64,000 nt of DNA, taken from Calliopsis andreniformis (Eukaryota; Arthropoda; Insecta; Hymenoptera; Andrenidae). The translations under genes were made by a program, and so were the position numbers. The stretch lies in contig NW_027480481.1 in assembly GCF_051401765.1 (NCBI RefSeq), positions 310,001 to 374,000 of the forward strand, in the 5' to 3' direction. Shown piece after piece: positions 1 to 13,643 of the stretch. The notes under the pieces were generated by a model that saw only the letters and a list, made by a program, of their open reading frames with translations, did not search any database and was not told the origin of the DNA. Within the stretch, counting starts at the first letter, position 1. Every line of letters begins with the position of its first letter.

Positions 1-3000
1 AAGCTTCAATGCTAAATACTCAATCTTCAATCCTCAATCCTCAATCCCCAATCCTCAATCCTCAATCCTCAATATTCAATCTTCAATACTCAATCTTCAA
101 TCATCAATCCTCAATCCTCAATTCTCAGTCGTCAATCCTCAGTCATCAATCCTCAATCTTCAATACTCAATCGTCAATCCTTAGTCCTCAATCCTCAATC
201 CTCAATCCTCGTTCCTCAAACCTCAATCCTCAACCCTCAGTCTTCATCCGCAATCCTCAAACTTCAATCCTCAATCCTCAATATTCAATTATCAATACTC
301 AATCTTCAATCCTCAATCCTCAACCCTCAATCCTCAATCCTCAATCCTCAATCCTCAATCCTCAATCCTCAATCCTCAATCCTCAATCCTCAATCCTCGA
401 CCTTCAATACTCAATAATCAATCTCCAATCCTAGATCCTCAATCCTCGATCCTCAATCCTCATTCTTCAATCCTCAATCCTCAATCCTCAATATTCAATC
501 CTCAATACTCAATCTTCAATCATCATCCTCAATCCTCAATTCTCAGTCGTCAATCCTCAATCCTCAATCCTCATTCTTCAATCCTCAATACCCAATCCTC
601 AATCTTCAATCCTCAAACATCAATCCTCAATTCTCAATCCTCAATCCTCAGTCCTGAGTCGTCGAACCTCAATCCCCGACCCTTAGCACTCATCCTCAAT
701 CCTCAGTCCTCAATCCTCAATCCTCAATCCTCAATCCTCATTCTTCAACCCTCAATACCCAATCCACAGTCTTCAATCCTCAATCCTCAATCCTCAATCC
801 TAATTCCTCAATCCTCATTCTTCAATCCTCAATACCCAATCCTCAATTTCAATCCTCAATCCTCAATCCTCATTTCTCAATCCTCAATCCTCAACCCTTA
901 GCCCTCATCCTCCATCCTCAGTACTCAATCCTCTATCCTCAATCCTCAATCCTCAATCCTCAATCCTCAATCCTCAATATTCAATCATCAATACTCAATC
1001 TTCAATCATCAATCTTCAATCCTCAATACTCAATCTTCAATCTTCAATCCTCAATCCTCAATCCTCAATCCTCAATCCTCAGGCATCAATACTCAGTCTA
1101 CAATATTCAATCCTCAATCCTTAATCCGCAATCCACAATCCTCAACCATCAATACTAAATACTCAATCTTCAATCCTCAATCCTCAATCCTCAATCCTCA
1201 ATCCTCAATCCTCAATCCTCAATATTCAATCCTCAATACTCAATCTTCAATCATCAATCCTCAATCCTCAATTCTCAGTCGTCAATCCTCAGTCATCAAT
1301 CCTCAATCTTCAATACTCAATCGTCAATCCTTAGTCCTCAATCCTCAATCCTCAATCCTCGTTCCTCAAACCTCAATCCTCAACCCTCAGTCTTCATCCT
1401 CAATCCTCAAACTTCAATCCTCAATCCTCAATATTCAATCATCAATACTCAATCTTCAATCCTCAATCCTCAATCCTCAATCCTCAATCCTCAATCCTCA
1501 ATCCTCAATCCTCAATCCTCAATCCTCAATCCTCAATCCTCAATCCTCAATCCTCAATCCTCAATCCTCAATCCTCAACCTTCAATACACAATAATCAAT
1601 CTCCAATCCTAGATCCTCAATCCTCGATCCTCAATCCTCATTCTTCAATCCTCAATACCCAATCCTCAGTCTTCAATCCTCAAACATCAATCCTCAATTC
1701 TCAATCCTCAATCCTCAATCCTCAATCCTCAATCCTCAATCCTCAGGCATCAATACTCAATCTACAATATTCAATCCTCAATCCTTAATCCTCAATCCAC
1801 AATCCTCAACATTCAATACTCAATACTCAATCTTCATCCCTCAATCCTCAATCCTCAATCCTCAATCCTCAATCCTCAATCCTCAATATGCAACCCTCAA
1901 TACTCAATCTTCAATCATCATCCTCAATCCTCAATTCTCAGTCGTCAATCCTCAATCCTCAATCCTCATTCTTCAATCCTCAATACCCAATCATCAATCT
2001 TCAATCCTCAAACATCAATCCTCAATTCTCAATCCTCAATCCTCAGTCCTCAGTCGTCGAACCTCAATCCCCGACCCTTAGCACTCATCCTCAATCCTCA
2101 GTCCTCAATCCTCAATCCTCAAACCTAAATCCTCTACCGTCAGTCCTCGTCCTCAATCCTCAAACCTCAATCCTCAATCCTCAATATTCAATCATCAGTA
2201 CTCAATCTTCAACCCTCAATCCTCAATCCTCAATCCTCAATCCTCAATTCTCAATCCTCAATCCTCAATATTCAATCATCAATACTCAATCTTCAACCCT
2301 CAATCTTCAATCCTCAGTACTCAATCTTCAATCCTCAATCCTCAATCCTCAATCCTCAATACTCAATCCTCAGGCATCAATGCTCAATCTACAATATTCA
2401 ATCCTCAGTCCTTAATCCTCAATCCACAATCCTCAAACTTCAATACTCAATACTCAATCTTCAATCCTCAATCCTCAATCTTCAATTCTCAATACTCAAT
2501 CTTCAATCCTCAATCATCAATCCTCAATCCTCAATCCTCAATCTTCAATCCTCAACACTCAATCTTCAATCCTCAATCCTCAATCCTCAATCATCAATCC
2601 TCATTCTTCAACCCTCAATACCCAATCCACAGTCTTCAATCCTCAATCCTCAATCCTCAATCCTCGTTCCTCAAACCTCAATCCTCAACCCTCAGTCTCC
2701 ATCCTCAATCCTCAAACCTCAATCCTCAATCCTCATTATTCAATCATCAATATTCAATCTTCAATCCTCAATCCTCAATCCTCAATCCTCAAACCTCAAT
2801 CTTCAATCTTCAACCCTGAATCCTCAATCCTCAATACTCAATCCTCAATCTTCAATTCTCAATACTCAATCTTCAATCCTCAATCATCAATCCTCAATCC
2901 TCAATCCTCAATCTTCAATCCTCAACACTCAATCTTCAATCCTCAATCCTCAATCCTCAATCATCAATCCTCATTCTTCAACCCTCAATACCCAATCCAC

Positions 3001-3487
3001 AGTCTTCAATCCTCAATCCTCAATCCTCAATCCTAATTCCTCAATCCTCATTCTTCAATCCTCAATACCCAATCCTCAATTTCAATCCTCAATCCTCAAT
3101 CCTCATTTCTCAATCCTCAATCCTCAACCCTTAGCCCTCATCCTCCATCCTCAGTACTCAATCCTCTATCCTCAATCTTCAATCCTCAATCCTCAATCTT
3201 CAATCCTCATCACTAATCTTCAATCCTCAATCCTCAATCCTCAATCCTCAATCCTCATTCCTCAATCCTCAATACCCAATCCTCAATCCCCAATCCTCAA
3301 TCCTCAATCCTCAATCCTCAATATTCAATCATCAATACTCAATCTACAATCATCAATCTTCAATCCTCAATACTCAATCTTCAATCCTCAATCCTCAAGC
3401 CTCAATCCTCAATCCTCAATCCTCAGGCATCAATACTCAATCTACAATATTCAATCCTCAATCCTTAATCCGCAATCCACAATCCTC
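1..3487 (+). repeat. 3.48-kb higher-order repeat, copy 1
   Basis: This block opens with a HindIII-type landmark (AAGCTT, base 1) that returns at 3488. Heptamer series, including rare variants and 6-bp units, then match the next block at an offset of 3487 bp, for example the AGGCATC landmark at 1081 and 4568. After the perfect run at 1456-1574 the offset becomes 3480. Near 2731 it becomes 3696, because this copy lacks 216 bp present in copy 2. Matching stops at about 3180; the remaining 300 bp resemble sequence near 8040. Substitutions between copies are sparse, for example G versus T near base 249. No gene is seen. Confidence 0.85.
1456..1574 (+). repeat. Perfect TCAATCC run, 17 units
   Basis: Seventeen uninterrupted consensus heptamers, the longest perfect run I found. 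It is bounded by TCAATCT on the left and TCAACCT on the right. Its counterpart at 4943 has 16 units. Such runs are the likely sites of one-unit slippage and of exchange between blocks. Confidence 0.93.
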
Positions 3488-6400
3488 AAGCTTCAATGCT
3501 AAATACTCAATCTTCAATCCTCAATCCTCAATCCCCAATCCTCAATCCTCAATCCTCAATATTCAATCTTCAATACTCAATCTTCAATCATCAATCCTCA
3601 ATCCTCAATTCTCAGTCGTCAATCCTCAGTCATCAATCCTCAATCTTCAATACTCAATCGTCAATCCTTAGTCCTCAATCCTCAATCCTCAATCCTCGTT
3701 CCTCAAACCTCAATCCTCAACCCTCAGTCTTCATCCTCAATCCTCAAACTTCAATCCTCAATCCTCAATATTCAATTATCAATACTCAATCTTCAATCCT
3801 CAATCCTCAACCCTCAATCCTCAATCCTCAATCCTCAATCCTCAATCCTCAATCCTCAATCCTCAATCCTCAATCCTCAATCCTCGACCTTCAATACTCA
3901 ATAATCAATCTCCAATCCTAGATCCTCAATCCTCGATCCTCAATCCTCATTCTTCAATCCTCAATCCTCAATCCTCAATATTCAATCCTCAATACTCAAT
4001 CTTCAATCATCATCCTCAATCCTCAATTCTCAGTCGTCAATCCTCAATCCTCAATCCTCATTCTTCAATCCTCAATACCCAATCCTCAATCTTCAATCCT
4101 CAAACATCAATCCTCAATTCTCAATCCTCAATCCTCAGTCCTGAGTCGTCGAACCTCAATCCCCGACCCTTAGCACTCATCCTCAATCCTCAGTCCTCAA
4201 TCCTCAATCCTCAATCCTCAATCCTCATTCTTCAACCCTCAATACCCAATCCACAGTCTTCAATCCTCAATCCTCAATCCTCAATCCTAATTCCTCAATC
4301 CTCATTCTTCAATCCTCAATACCCAATCCTCAATTTCAATCCTCAATCCTCAATCCTCATTTCTCAATCCTCAATCCTCAACCCTTAGCCCTCATCCTCC
4401 ATCCTCAGTACTCAATCCTCTATCCTCAATCCTCAATCCTCAATCCTCAATCCTCAATCCTCAATATTCAATCATCAATACTCAATCTTCAATCATCAAT
4501 CTTCAATCCTCAATACTCAATCTTCAATCTTCAATCCTCAATCCTCAATCCTCAATCCTCAATCCTCAGGCATCAATACTCAGTCTACAATATTCAATCC
4601 TCAATCCTTAATCCGCAATCCACAATCCTCAACCATCAATACTAAATACTCAATCTTCAATCCTCAATCCTCAATCCTCAATCCTCAATCCTCAATCCTC
4701 AATCCTCAATATTCAATCCTCAATACTCAATCTTCAATCATCAATCCTCAATCCTCAATTCTCAGTCGTCAATCCTCAGTCATCAATCCTCAATCTTCAA
4801 TACTCAATCGTCAATCCTTAGTCCTCAATCCTCAATCCTCAATCCTCGTTCCTCAAACCTCAATCCTCAACCCTCAGTCTTCATCCTCAATCCTCAAACT
4901 TCAATCCTCAATCCTCAATATTCAATCATCAATACTCAATCTTCAATCCTCAATCCTCAATCCTCAATCCTCAATCCTCAATCCTCAATCCTCAATCCTC
5001 AATCCTCAATCCTCAATCCTCAATCCTCAATCCTCAATCCTCAATCCTCAATCCTCAACCTTCAATACACAATAATCAATCTCCAATCCTAGATCCTCAA
5101 TCCTCGATCCTCAATCCTCATTCTTCAATCCTCAATACCCAATCCTCAGTCTTCAATCCTCAAACATCAATCCTCAATTCTCAATCCTCAATCCTCAATC
5201 CTCAATCCTCAATCCTCAATCCTCAGGCATCAATACTCAATCTACAATATTCAATCCTCAATCCTTAATCCTCAATCCACAATCCTCAACATTCAATACT
5301 CAATACTCAATCTTCATCCCTCAATCCTCAATCCTCAATCCTCAATCCTCAATCCTCAATCCTCAATATGCAATCCTCAATACTCAATCTTCAATCATCA
5401 TCCTCAATCCTCAATTCTCAGTCGTCAATCCTCAATCCTCAATCCTCATTCTTCAATCCTCAATACCCAATCATCAATCTTCAATCCTCAAACATCAATC
5501 CTCAATTCTCAATCCTCAATCCTCAGTCCTCAGTCGTCGAACCTCAATCCCCGACCCTTAGCACTCATCCTCAATCCTCAGTCCTCAATCCTCAATCCTC
5601 AAACCTAAATCCTCTACCGTCAGTCCTCGTCCTCAATCCTCAAACCTCAATCCTCAATCCTCAATATTCAATCATCAGTACTCAATCTTCAACCCTCAAT
5701 CCTCAATCCTCAATCCTCAATCCTCAATTCTCAATCCTCAATCCTCAATATTCAATCATCAATACTCAATCTTCAACCCTCAATCTTCAATCCTCAGTAC
5801 TCAATCTTCAATCCTCAATCCTCAATCCTCAATCCTCAATACTCAATCCTCAGGCATCAATGCTCAATCTACAATATTCAATCCTCAGTCCTTAATCCTC
5901 AATCCACAATCCTCAAACTTCAATACTCAATACTCAATCTTCAATCCTCAATCCTCAATCTTCAATTCTCAATACTCAATCTTCAATCCTCAATCATCAA
6001 TCCTCAATCCTCAATCCTCAATCTTCAATCCTCAACACTCAATCTTCAATCCTCAATCCTCAATCCTCAATCATCAATCCTCATTCTTCAACCCTCAATA
6101 CCCAATCCACAGTCTTCAATCCTCAATCCTCAATCCTCAATCCTCGTTCCTCAAACCTCAATCCTCAACCCTCAGTCTCCATCCTCAATCCTCAAACCTC
6201 AATCCTCAATCCTCAATATTCAATCATCAATACTCAATCTTCAATCCTCAATCCTCAAACCTCAATCCTCAATCCTCATTCTTCAATTCCAAATACCCAA
6301 TCCTCAATCTTCAATCCTCAATCCTCAATCCTCAAGTCTCAATCCTCAATCCTTAATCCCCAGACCTCAAACATCAATATTCAACCCTGAGTCCTCGTCC

Positions 6401-6876
6401 ACAGTCCACAACCCTCAATCCTCAGTCCTCATTATTCAATCATCAATATTCAATCTTCAATCCTCAATCCTCAATCCTCAATCCTCAAACCTCAATCTTC
6501 AATCTTCAACCCTGAATCCTCAATCCTCAATACTCAATCCTCAATCTTCAATTCTCAATACTCAATCTTCAATCCTCAATCATCAATCCTCAATCCTCAA
6601 TCCTCAATCTTCAATCCTCAACACTCAATCTTCAATCCTCAATCCTCAATCCTCAATCATCAATCCTCATTCTTCAACCCTCAATACCCAATCCACAGTC
6701 TTCAATCCTCAATCCTCAATCCTCAATCCTAATTCCTCAATCCTCATTCTTCAATCCTCAATACCCAATCCTCAATTTCAATCCTCAATCCTCAATCCTC
6801 ATTTCTCAATCCTCAATCCTCAACCCTTAGCCCTCATCCTCCATCCTCAGTACTCAATCCTCTATCCTCAATCTTC
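3488..6876 (+). repeat. 3.48-kb higher-order repeat, copy 2
   Basis: Direct tandem copy of the preceding block, starting at AAGCTT (3488). It has 16 perfect heptamers at 4943-5054 where copy 1 has 17, which accounts exactly for the offset change from 3487 to 3480. It keeps about 216 bp (roughly 6211-6426) missing from copy 1, including a TCAATTC-CAAATAC landmark near 6285 that is shared with 39.36 kb. So copy 2 probably holds the older arrangement and copy 1 the deletion. The right end is fuzzy: matching to copy 1 is lost at about 6876. Confidence 0.83.
4943..5054 (+). repeat. Perfect TCAATCC run, 16 units
   Basis: Counterpart of the 17-unit run at 1456 with one unit fewer and the same flanking heptamers. 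It is a length polymorphism between two otherwise near-identical blocks. Confidence 0.92.
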
Positions 6877-9595
6877 AATCCCCAATACTCAATCTTCAAT
6901 CCTCATTCCTCAATCCTCAATCCTCAATCCTCAATCTTCAATCCTCAATACTCAATCTGCAATCGTCAATCCTCAAACCTCAATCCTCAGTCCTCATTCC
7001 TCAATCCTCAATACCCAATCCTCAATCCTCAATCCTCAATCCTCAATCCTCAATATTCAATCATCAATACTCAATCTTCAATCATCAATCTTCAATCCTC
7101 AATACTCAATCTTCAATCTTCAATCCTCAATCCTCAATCCTCAGGCATCAATACTCAATCTACAATATTCAATCCTCAATCCTTAACCCGCAATCCACAA
7201 TCCTCAACATTCAATACTAAATACTCAATCTTCAATCCTCAATCCTCAATCCTCAATCCTCAATCCTCAATCCTCAATCTTCAACATTCAATCCTCAATA
7301 CTCAATCTTCAATCATCAATCCTCAAACCTCAATTCTCAGTCGTCAATCCTCAGTCATCAATCCTCAACCTTCAATACTCAATCGTCAATCCTTAGCCCT
7401 CAATCCTCAATCCTCAATCCTCGTTCCTCAAACCTCAATCCTCAACCCTCAGTCTTCATCCTCAATCCTCAAACTTCAATCCTCAATCCTCAATATTCAA
7501 TCATCAATACTCAATCTTCAATACTCAATCCTCAAACCTCAATCCTCAGTCCTCATTCTTCAATCCTAAATACCCAATCCTCAATCTTCAATCCTCAATG
7601 CTCAATCCTGAATCCTCATTCCTCAATCTTCAACCCTGAATCCTCAATCCTCAATACTCAATCCTCAATCTTCAATCCTCAATACTCAATCTTCAATCCT
7701 CAATCCTCAATCCTCAATCCTCAATCCTCAATCTTCAATCCTCAACACTCAATCTTCAATCCTCAATCCTCAATCCTCAATCCTCAATCCCCATTCTTCA
7801 ATCCTCAATACCCAATCCTCAACCTTCAATCCTCAATCCTCAATCCTCAATCCCAACTCCTCAATCCTCATTCTTCAATCCTCAATACCCAATCCTCAAT
7901 TTCAATCCTCAATCCTCAATCCTCATTTCTCAATCCTCAATCCTCAACCCTCAGCCCTCATCCTCCATCCTCAATACTCAATCCTAAATCCTCAGTCCTC
8001 AATCTTCAACCCTCAACACTCAATCTTCAATCCACAATCCTCAATCTTCAATCCTCATCACTAATCTTCAATCTTCAATCCTCAATCCTCAATCCTCAAT
8101 CCTCATTCTTCAGTCCTCAATACCCAATCCTCAATCTTCAATCCTCGATCCTCAATCCTCAATCCTAATTCCTCAATCCTCATTGTTCAATCCTCAATAC
8201 CCAATCCTCAATTTCAATCCTCAATCCTCAATCCTCATTTCTCAATCCTCAATCCTCAACCCTCAGCCCTCATCCTCCATCCTCAATCCTCAATCCCCAA
8301 TCCTCAATCTTCAATCCTCAATTCTCAGTCTTCAATCCTCGATCCTCAATCATCAATCCTCAATCCTCAATCCTCAGGCATCAATACTCAATCTTCAATG
8401 CTCAATCCTCAATCGTCAATCCTCAATCCTCATTCCCCAACCCTCAATCCTCATTCCTCACACCTCAACCCTCAACCCTCAGTCCTCATACTCAATTCTC
8501 AATTCTCAATCCTCAATCCTCAATCCTCAATCTTCAATCTTCAATAATCAATCTCCAATCCTCAATCCTCAATCCTCGATCCTCAATCCTCAGGCATCAA
8601 TACTCAATCTTCAATACTCAACCCTCAATCCTCAATCATCAATCCTCAATCCTCAAACCTCAATCCTCAATCCTCAATATTCAATCATCAATACTCAATC
8701 TTCAATCCTCAATCCTCAATCCTCAATCCTCAATCCTCAATCCTCAATCCTCAATCCTCAATCCTCAATCCTCAATCCTCAATACTCAATCCTCAATCCT
8801 CAATCCTCAACCTTCAATACTCAATATTCAATCTCCAATCCTAGATCCTCAATCCTCGATCCTCAATCCTCATTCTTCAATCCTCAATACCCAATCCTCA
8901 GTCTTCAATCCTCAAACATCAATCCTCAATTCTCAATCCTCAATCCTCAATCTTCAATCCTCAACACTCAATCTTCAATCCTCAATCCTCAATCCTCAAT
9001 CCTCAATCCTCATTCTTCAATCCTCAATACCCAATCCACAGTCTTCAATCCTCAATCCTCAATCCTCAATCCTAATTCCTCAATCCTCATTCTTCAATCC
9101 TCAATACCCAATCCTCAATTTCAATCCTCAATCCTCAATCCTCATCTCTCAATCCTCAATCCTCAACCCTTAGCCCTCATCCTCCATCCTCAGTACTCAA
9201 TCCTCTATCCTCAATCTTCAATCCCCAATACTCAATCTTCAATCCTCATTCCTCAGTCCTCAATCCTCAATCCTCAATCTTCAATCCTCAATACTCAATC
9301 TGCAATCCTCAATCCTCAAACCTCAATCCTCAATCCTCATTCCTCAATCCTCAATACCCAATCCTCAATCCTCAATCCTCAATCCTCAATCCTCAATATT
9401 CAATCATCAATACTCAATCTTGAATCATCAATCTTCAATCCTCAATACTCAATCTTCAATCCTCAATCCTCAATCCTCAATCCTCAATCCTCAATCCTCA
9501 AACCTCAATACTCAGTCCTCAATATTCAATCATCAGTACTCAATCTTCAATCCTCAATCCTCAATCCTCAATCCTCAATCCTCAATCCTCAATCC
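6877..9595 (+). repeat. Mosaic satellite segment without tandem partner
   Basis: Heptamer array with no gene. From about 6170 to 7980 the variant series follow 39.25-41.04 kb at an offset of 33080 rising to 33094 bp; shared landmarks are TCAATTC-CAAATAC at about 6285/39365 and CCCAACTCC at 7852/40946. The same family recurs at 45.9-47.7 kb. The right part (8183-9598) stays open for 471 codons in one + frame. This happens because perfect runs, such as 11 units at 8702-8778, and 6-bp units shift the frame without creating stops. It encodes only the SILNPQS cycle and I do not call it a gene. Confidence 0.8.
8702..8778 (+). repeat. Perfect TCAATCC run, 11 units
   Basis: Eleven consensus heptamers followed by TCAATAC. 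The run lies inside the longest open frame of the window and adds only the repeated SILNPQS cycle to it. Confidence 0.9.
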
Positions 9596-11619
9596 TAAAT
9601 CCTCAATCCTCAATCCACAATCCTCAACCTTGAATACTCAATAATCAATCTCCAATCCTACATCCTCAATCCTCAATCCTCAATCCTCATCTTCAATCCT
9701 CAATACCCAATCCTCAATCTTCAATCCTCAAACATCAATCCTCAATTCTCAATCCTCAATCCTCAGTCGTCCGTCGTCGAACCTCAATCCCCGACGCTTA
9801 GCCCTCATCCTCAATCCTCAGTCCTCAATCCTCAATCCTCAAACCTAAATCCTCTACCGTCAGTCCTCGTCCTCAATCCTCAAACCTCAATCCTCAATCC
9901 TCAATATTCAATCATCTATACTCAATCTTCAATCCACAATCCTCAATCCTCAATCCTCAATCCTCAATCCTCAATCCTCAGTATTCAATCATCAATACTC
10001 AATCTTCAACACTCAATCTTCAATCCTCAATACTCAATCTTCAATCCATCAATATTCAATCCTCAATCCTCAACCCTCAATCCTCAGGCATCAATACTCA
10101 ATCTACAATATTCAATCCTCAATCCTTAATCCTCAATCCACAATCCTCAACCTTCAATACTCAATACTCAATCGTCAATCCTCAATCCTCAACCCTCAAT
10201 CCTCAATCCTCAATCCTCAATCCGCAATATTCAATCCTCAATACTCAATCTTCAGTCAGCAATCCTCAATCCTCAATTCTCAGTCGTCAATCCTCAGTCA
10301 TCAATCCTCAATCTTCAATACTCAATCGTCAATCCTTAGTCCTCAATCCTCAATCCTCAATCCTCGTTCCTCAAACCTCAATCCTCAACCCTCAGTCTTC
10401 ATCCTCAATCCTCAAACCTCAATCCTCAATACTCAATATTCAATCATCAATACTCAATCTTCAATCCCCAATCCTCAAACCTCAATCCTCAATCCTCATT
10501 CTTCAATGCTCAATACCCAATCCTCAATCTTCAATCCTCAATACTCAATCTTCAATCCTCATTCCTCAATCCTCATTCCTCAATCCTCAATCCTCAATCC
10601 TCAATCTTTAATCCTCAATCCTCAATCTTCAATCCTCAATTCTCAGTCTTCAATCCTCGATCCTCAATCATCCATCCTCAATCCTCAATCCTCAATCCTC
10701 AATATTCAATCATCAATACTCAATCTTCAACCCTCAATCTTCAATCCTCAATTCTCAATCGTCAATCCTCAATCCTCAATCCTCAATCCTCAATCCTCAA
10801 TCCTCAATCCTCAATCCTCAATCCTCAACCTTCAATACTCAATAATCAATCTCCAATCCTAGATCCTCAATCCTCGATCCTCAATCCTCATTCTTCAATC
10901 CTCAATACCCAATCCTCAGCCTTCAATCCTCAAACATCAATCCTCAATTCTCAATCCTCAATCCTCAATCCTCAATCCTCAATCCTCAATCCTCAGGCAT
11001 CAATACTCAATCTACAATATTCAATCCTCAATCCTTAATCCTCAATCCACAATCCTCGACCTTCAATACTCAATACTCAATCTTCAACCCTCAATCCTCA
11101 ATCCTCAATCCTCAATCCTCAATCCTCAATATTCAATCCTCAATACTCAATCTTCAATCATCATCCTCAATCCTCAATTCTCAGTCGTCAATCCTCAATC
11201 CTCAATCCTCATTCTTCAATCCTCAATACCCAATCCTCAATCTTCAATCCTCAAACATCAATCCTCAATTCTCAATCCTCAATCCTCAGTCCTCAGTCGT
11301 CGAACCTCAATCACCGACCCTTAGCACTCATCCAGAATTCTCAGTCCTCAATCCTCAATCCTCAAACCTAAATCCTCTACCGCCAGTCCTCGTCCTCAAT
11401 CCTCAAACCTCAATCCTCAATCCTCAATATTCAGTCATCAATACTCAATCTTCAATCCTCAATCCTCAATCCTCAATTCTCAATCCTCAATCCTCAATCC
11501 TCAATATTCAATCATCAATACTCAATCTTCAACCCTCAATCTTCAATCCTCAATACTCAATCTTCAATCCTCAATCCTCAATCCTCAATCCTCAATCCTC
11601 AATCCTCAATCCTCAATCC
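9596..11619 (+). repeat. 2024-bp tandem duplication, copy 1
   Basis: Starts at a TAAATCC-containing series followed by ACAATCC and an unusual CCTTGAATAC landmark, all repeated 2024 bp downstream. The copy contains the CpG-bearing module near 9771 and 11300 and an EcoRI site (GAATTC) at 11335-11340. Because 2024 is not a multiple of 7 (289 units plus 1 bp), the block carries net register shifts from 6-bp or 8-bp units. The two copies look almost identical; one visible difference is CATCCATCC near 10670 against CATCAATCC in copy 2. Confidence 0.88.
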
Positions 11620-13643
11620 TAAATCCTCAATCCTCAATCCACAATCCTCAACCTTGAATACTCAATAATCAATCTCCAATCCTACATCCTCAATCCTCAA
11701 TCCTCAATCCTCATCTTCAATCCTCAATACCCAATCCTCAATCTTCAATCCTCAAACATCAATCCTCAATTCTCAATCCTCAATCCTCAGTCGTCCGTCG
11801 TCGAACCTCAATCCCCGACGCTTAGCCCTCATCCTCAATCCTCAGTCCTCAATCCTCAATCCTCAAACCTAAATCCTCTACCGTCAGTCCTCGTCCTCAA
11901 TCCTCAAACCTCAATCCTCAATCCTCAATATTCAATCATCTATACTCAATCTTCAATCCACAATCCTCAATCCTCAATCCTCAATCCTCAATCCTCAATC
12001 CTCAGTATTCAATCATCAATACTCAATCTTCAACACTCAATCTTCAATCCTCAATACTCAATCTTCAATCCATCAATATTCAATCCTCAATCCTCAACCC
12101 TCAATCCTCAGGCATCAATACTCAATCTACAATATTCAATCCTCAATCCTTAATCCTCAATCCACAATCCTCAACCTTCAATACTCAATACTCAATCGTC
12201 AATCCTCAATCCTCAACCCTCAATCCTCAATCCTCAATCCTCAATCCGCAATATTCAATCCTCAATACTCAATCTTCAGTCAGCAATCCTCAATCCTCAA
12301 TTCTCAGTCGTCAATCCTCAGTCATCAATCCTCAATCTTCAATACTCAATCGTCAATCCTTAGTCCTCAATCCTCAATCCTCAATCCTCGTTCCTCAAAC
12401 CTCAATCCTCAACCCTCAGTCTTCATCCTCAATCCTCAAACCTCAATCCTCAATACTCAATATTCAATCATCAATACTCAATCTTCAATCCCCAATCCTC
12501 AAACCTCAATCCTCAATCCTCATTCTTCAATGCTCAATACCCAATCCTCAATCTTCAATCCTCAATACTCAATCTTCAATCCTCATTCCTCAATCCTCAT
12601 TCCTCAATCCTCAATCCTCAATCCTCAATCTTTAATCCTCAATCCTCAATCTTCAATCCTCAATTCTCAGTCTTCAATCCTCGATCCTCAATCATCAATC
12701 CTCAATCCTCAATCCTCAATCCTCAATATTCAATCATCAATACTCAATCTTCAACCCTCAATCTTCAATCCTCAATTCTCAATCGTCAATCCTCAATCCT
12801 CAATCCTCAATCCTCAATCCTCAATCCTCAATCCTCAATCCTCAATCCTCAACCTTCAATACTCAATAATCAATCTCCAATCCTAGATCCTCAATCCTCG
12901 ATCCTCAATCCTCATTCTTCAATCCTCAATACCCAATCCTCAGCCTTCAATCCTCAAACATCAATCCTCAATTCTCAATCCTCAATCCTCAATCCTCAAT
13001 CCTCAATCCTCAATCCTCAGGCATCAATACTCAATCTACAATATTCAATCCTCAATCCTTAATCCTCAATCCACAATCCTCGACCTTCAATACTCAATAC
13101 TCAATCTTCAACCCTCAATCCTCAATCCTCAATCCTCAATCCTCAATCCTCAATATTCAATCCTCAATACTCAATCTTCAATCATCATCCTCAATCCTCA
13201 ATTCTCAGTCGTCAATCCTCAATCCTCAATCCTCATTCTTCAATCCTCAATACCCAATCCTCAATCTTCAATCCTCAAACATCAATCCTCAATTCTCAAT
13301 CCTCAATCCTCAGTCCTCAGTCGTCGAACCTCAATCACCGACCCTTAGCACTCATCCAGAATTCTCAGTCCTCAATCCTCAATCCTCAAACCTAAATCCT
13401 CTACCGCCAGTCCTCGTCCTCAATCCTCAAACCTCAATCCTCAATCCTCAATATTCAGTCATCAATACTCAATCTTCAATCCTCAATCCTCAATCCTCAA
13501 TTCTCAATCCTCAATCCTCAATCCTCAATATTCAATCATCAATACTCAATCTTCAACCCTCAATCTTCAATCCTCAATACTCAATCTTCAATCCTCAATC
13601 CTCAATCCTCAATCCTCAATCCTCAATCCTCAATCCTCAGGCA
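11620..13643 (+). repeat. 2024-bp tandem duplication, copy 2
   Basis: Direct tandem copy at a 2024-bp offset with its EcoRI site at 13359-13364. Matching ends in a perfect heptamer run near 13590-13637, where copy 1 goes on to TAAATCC but this copy goes on to the AGGCATC module. The exchange point therefore lies inside identical heptamers and cannot be fixed to a base. Confidence 0.87.

Noticed and set aside
8183..9598. 471-codon open reading frame, the longest in the window
   Set aside because: The translation is only the SILNPQS cycle with point changes. A second frame (9420-9644) overlapping it reads the same peptide, as expected from repeat arithmetic. There is no codon bias or non-repetitive domain, and the start is just a C-to-G change within a heptamer series.
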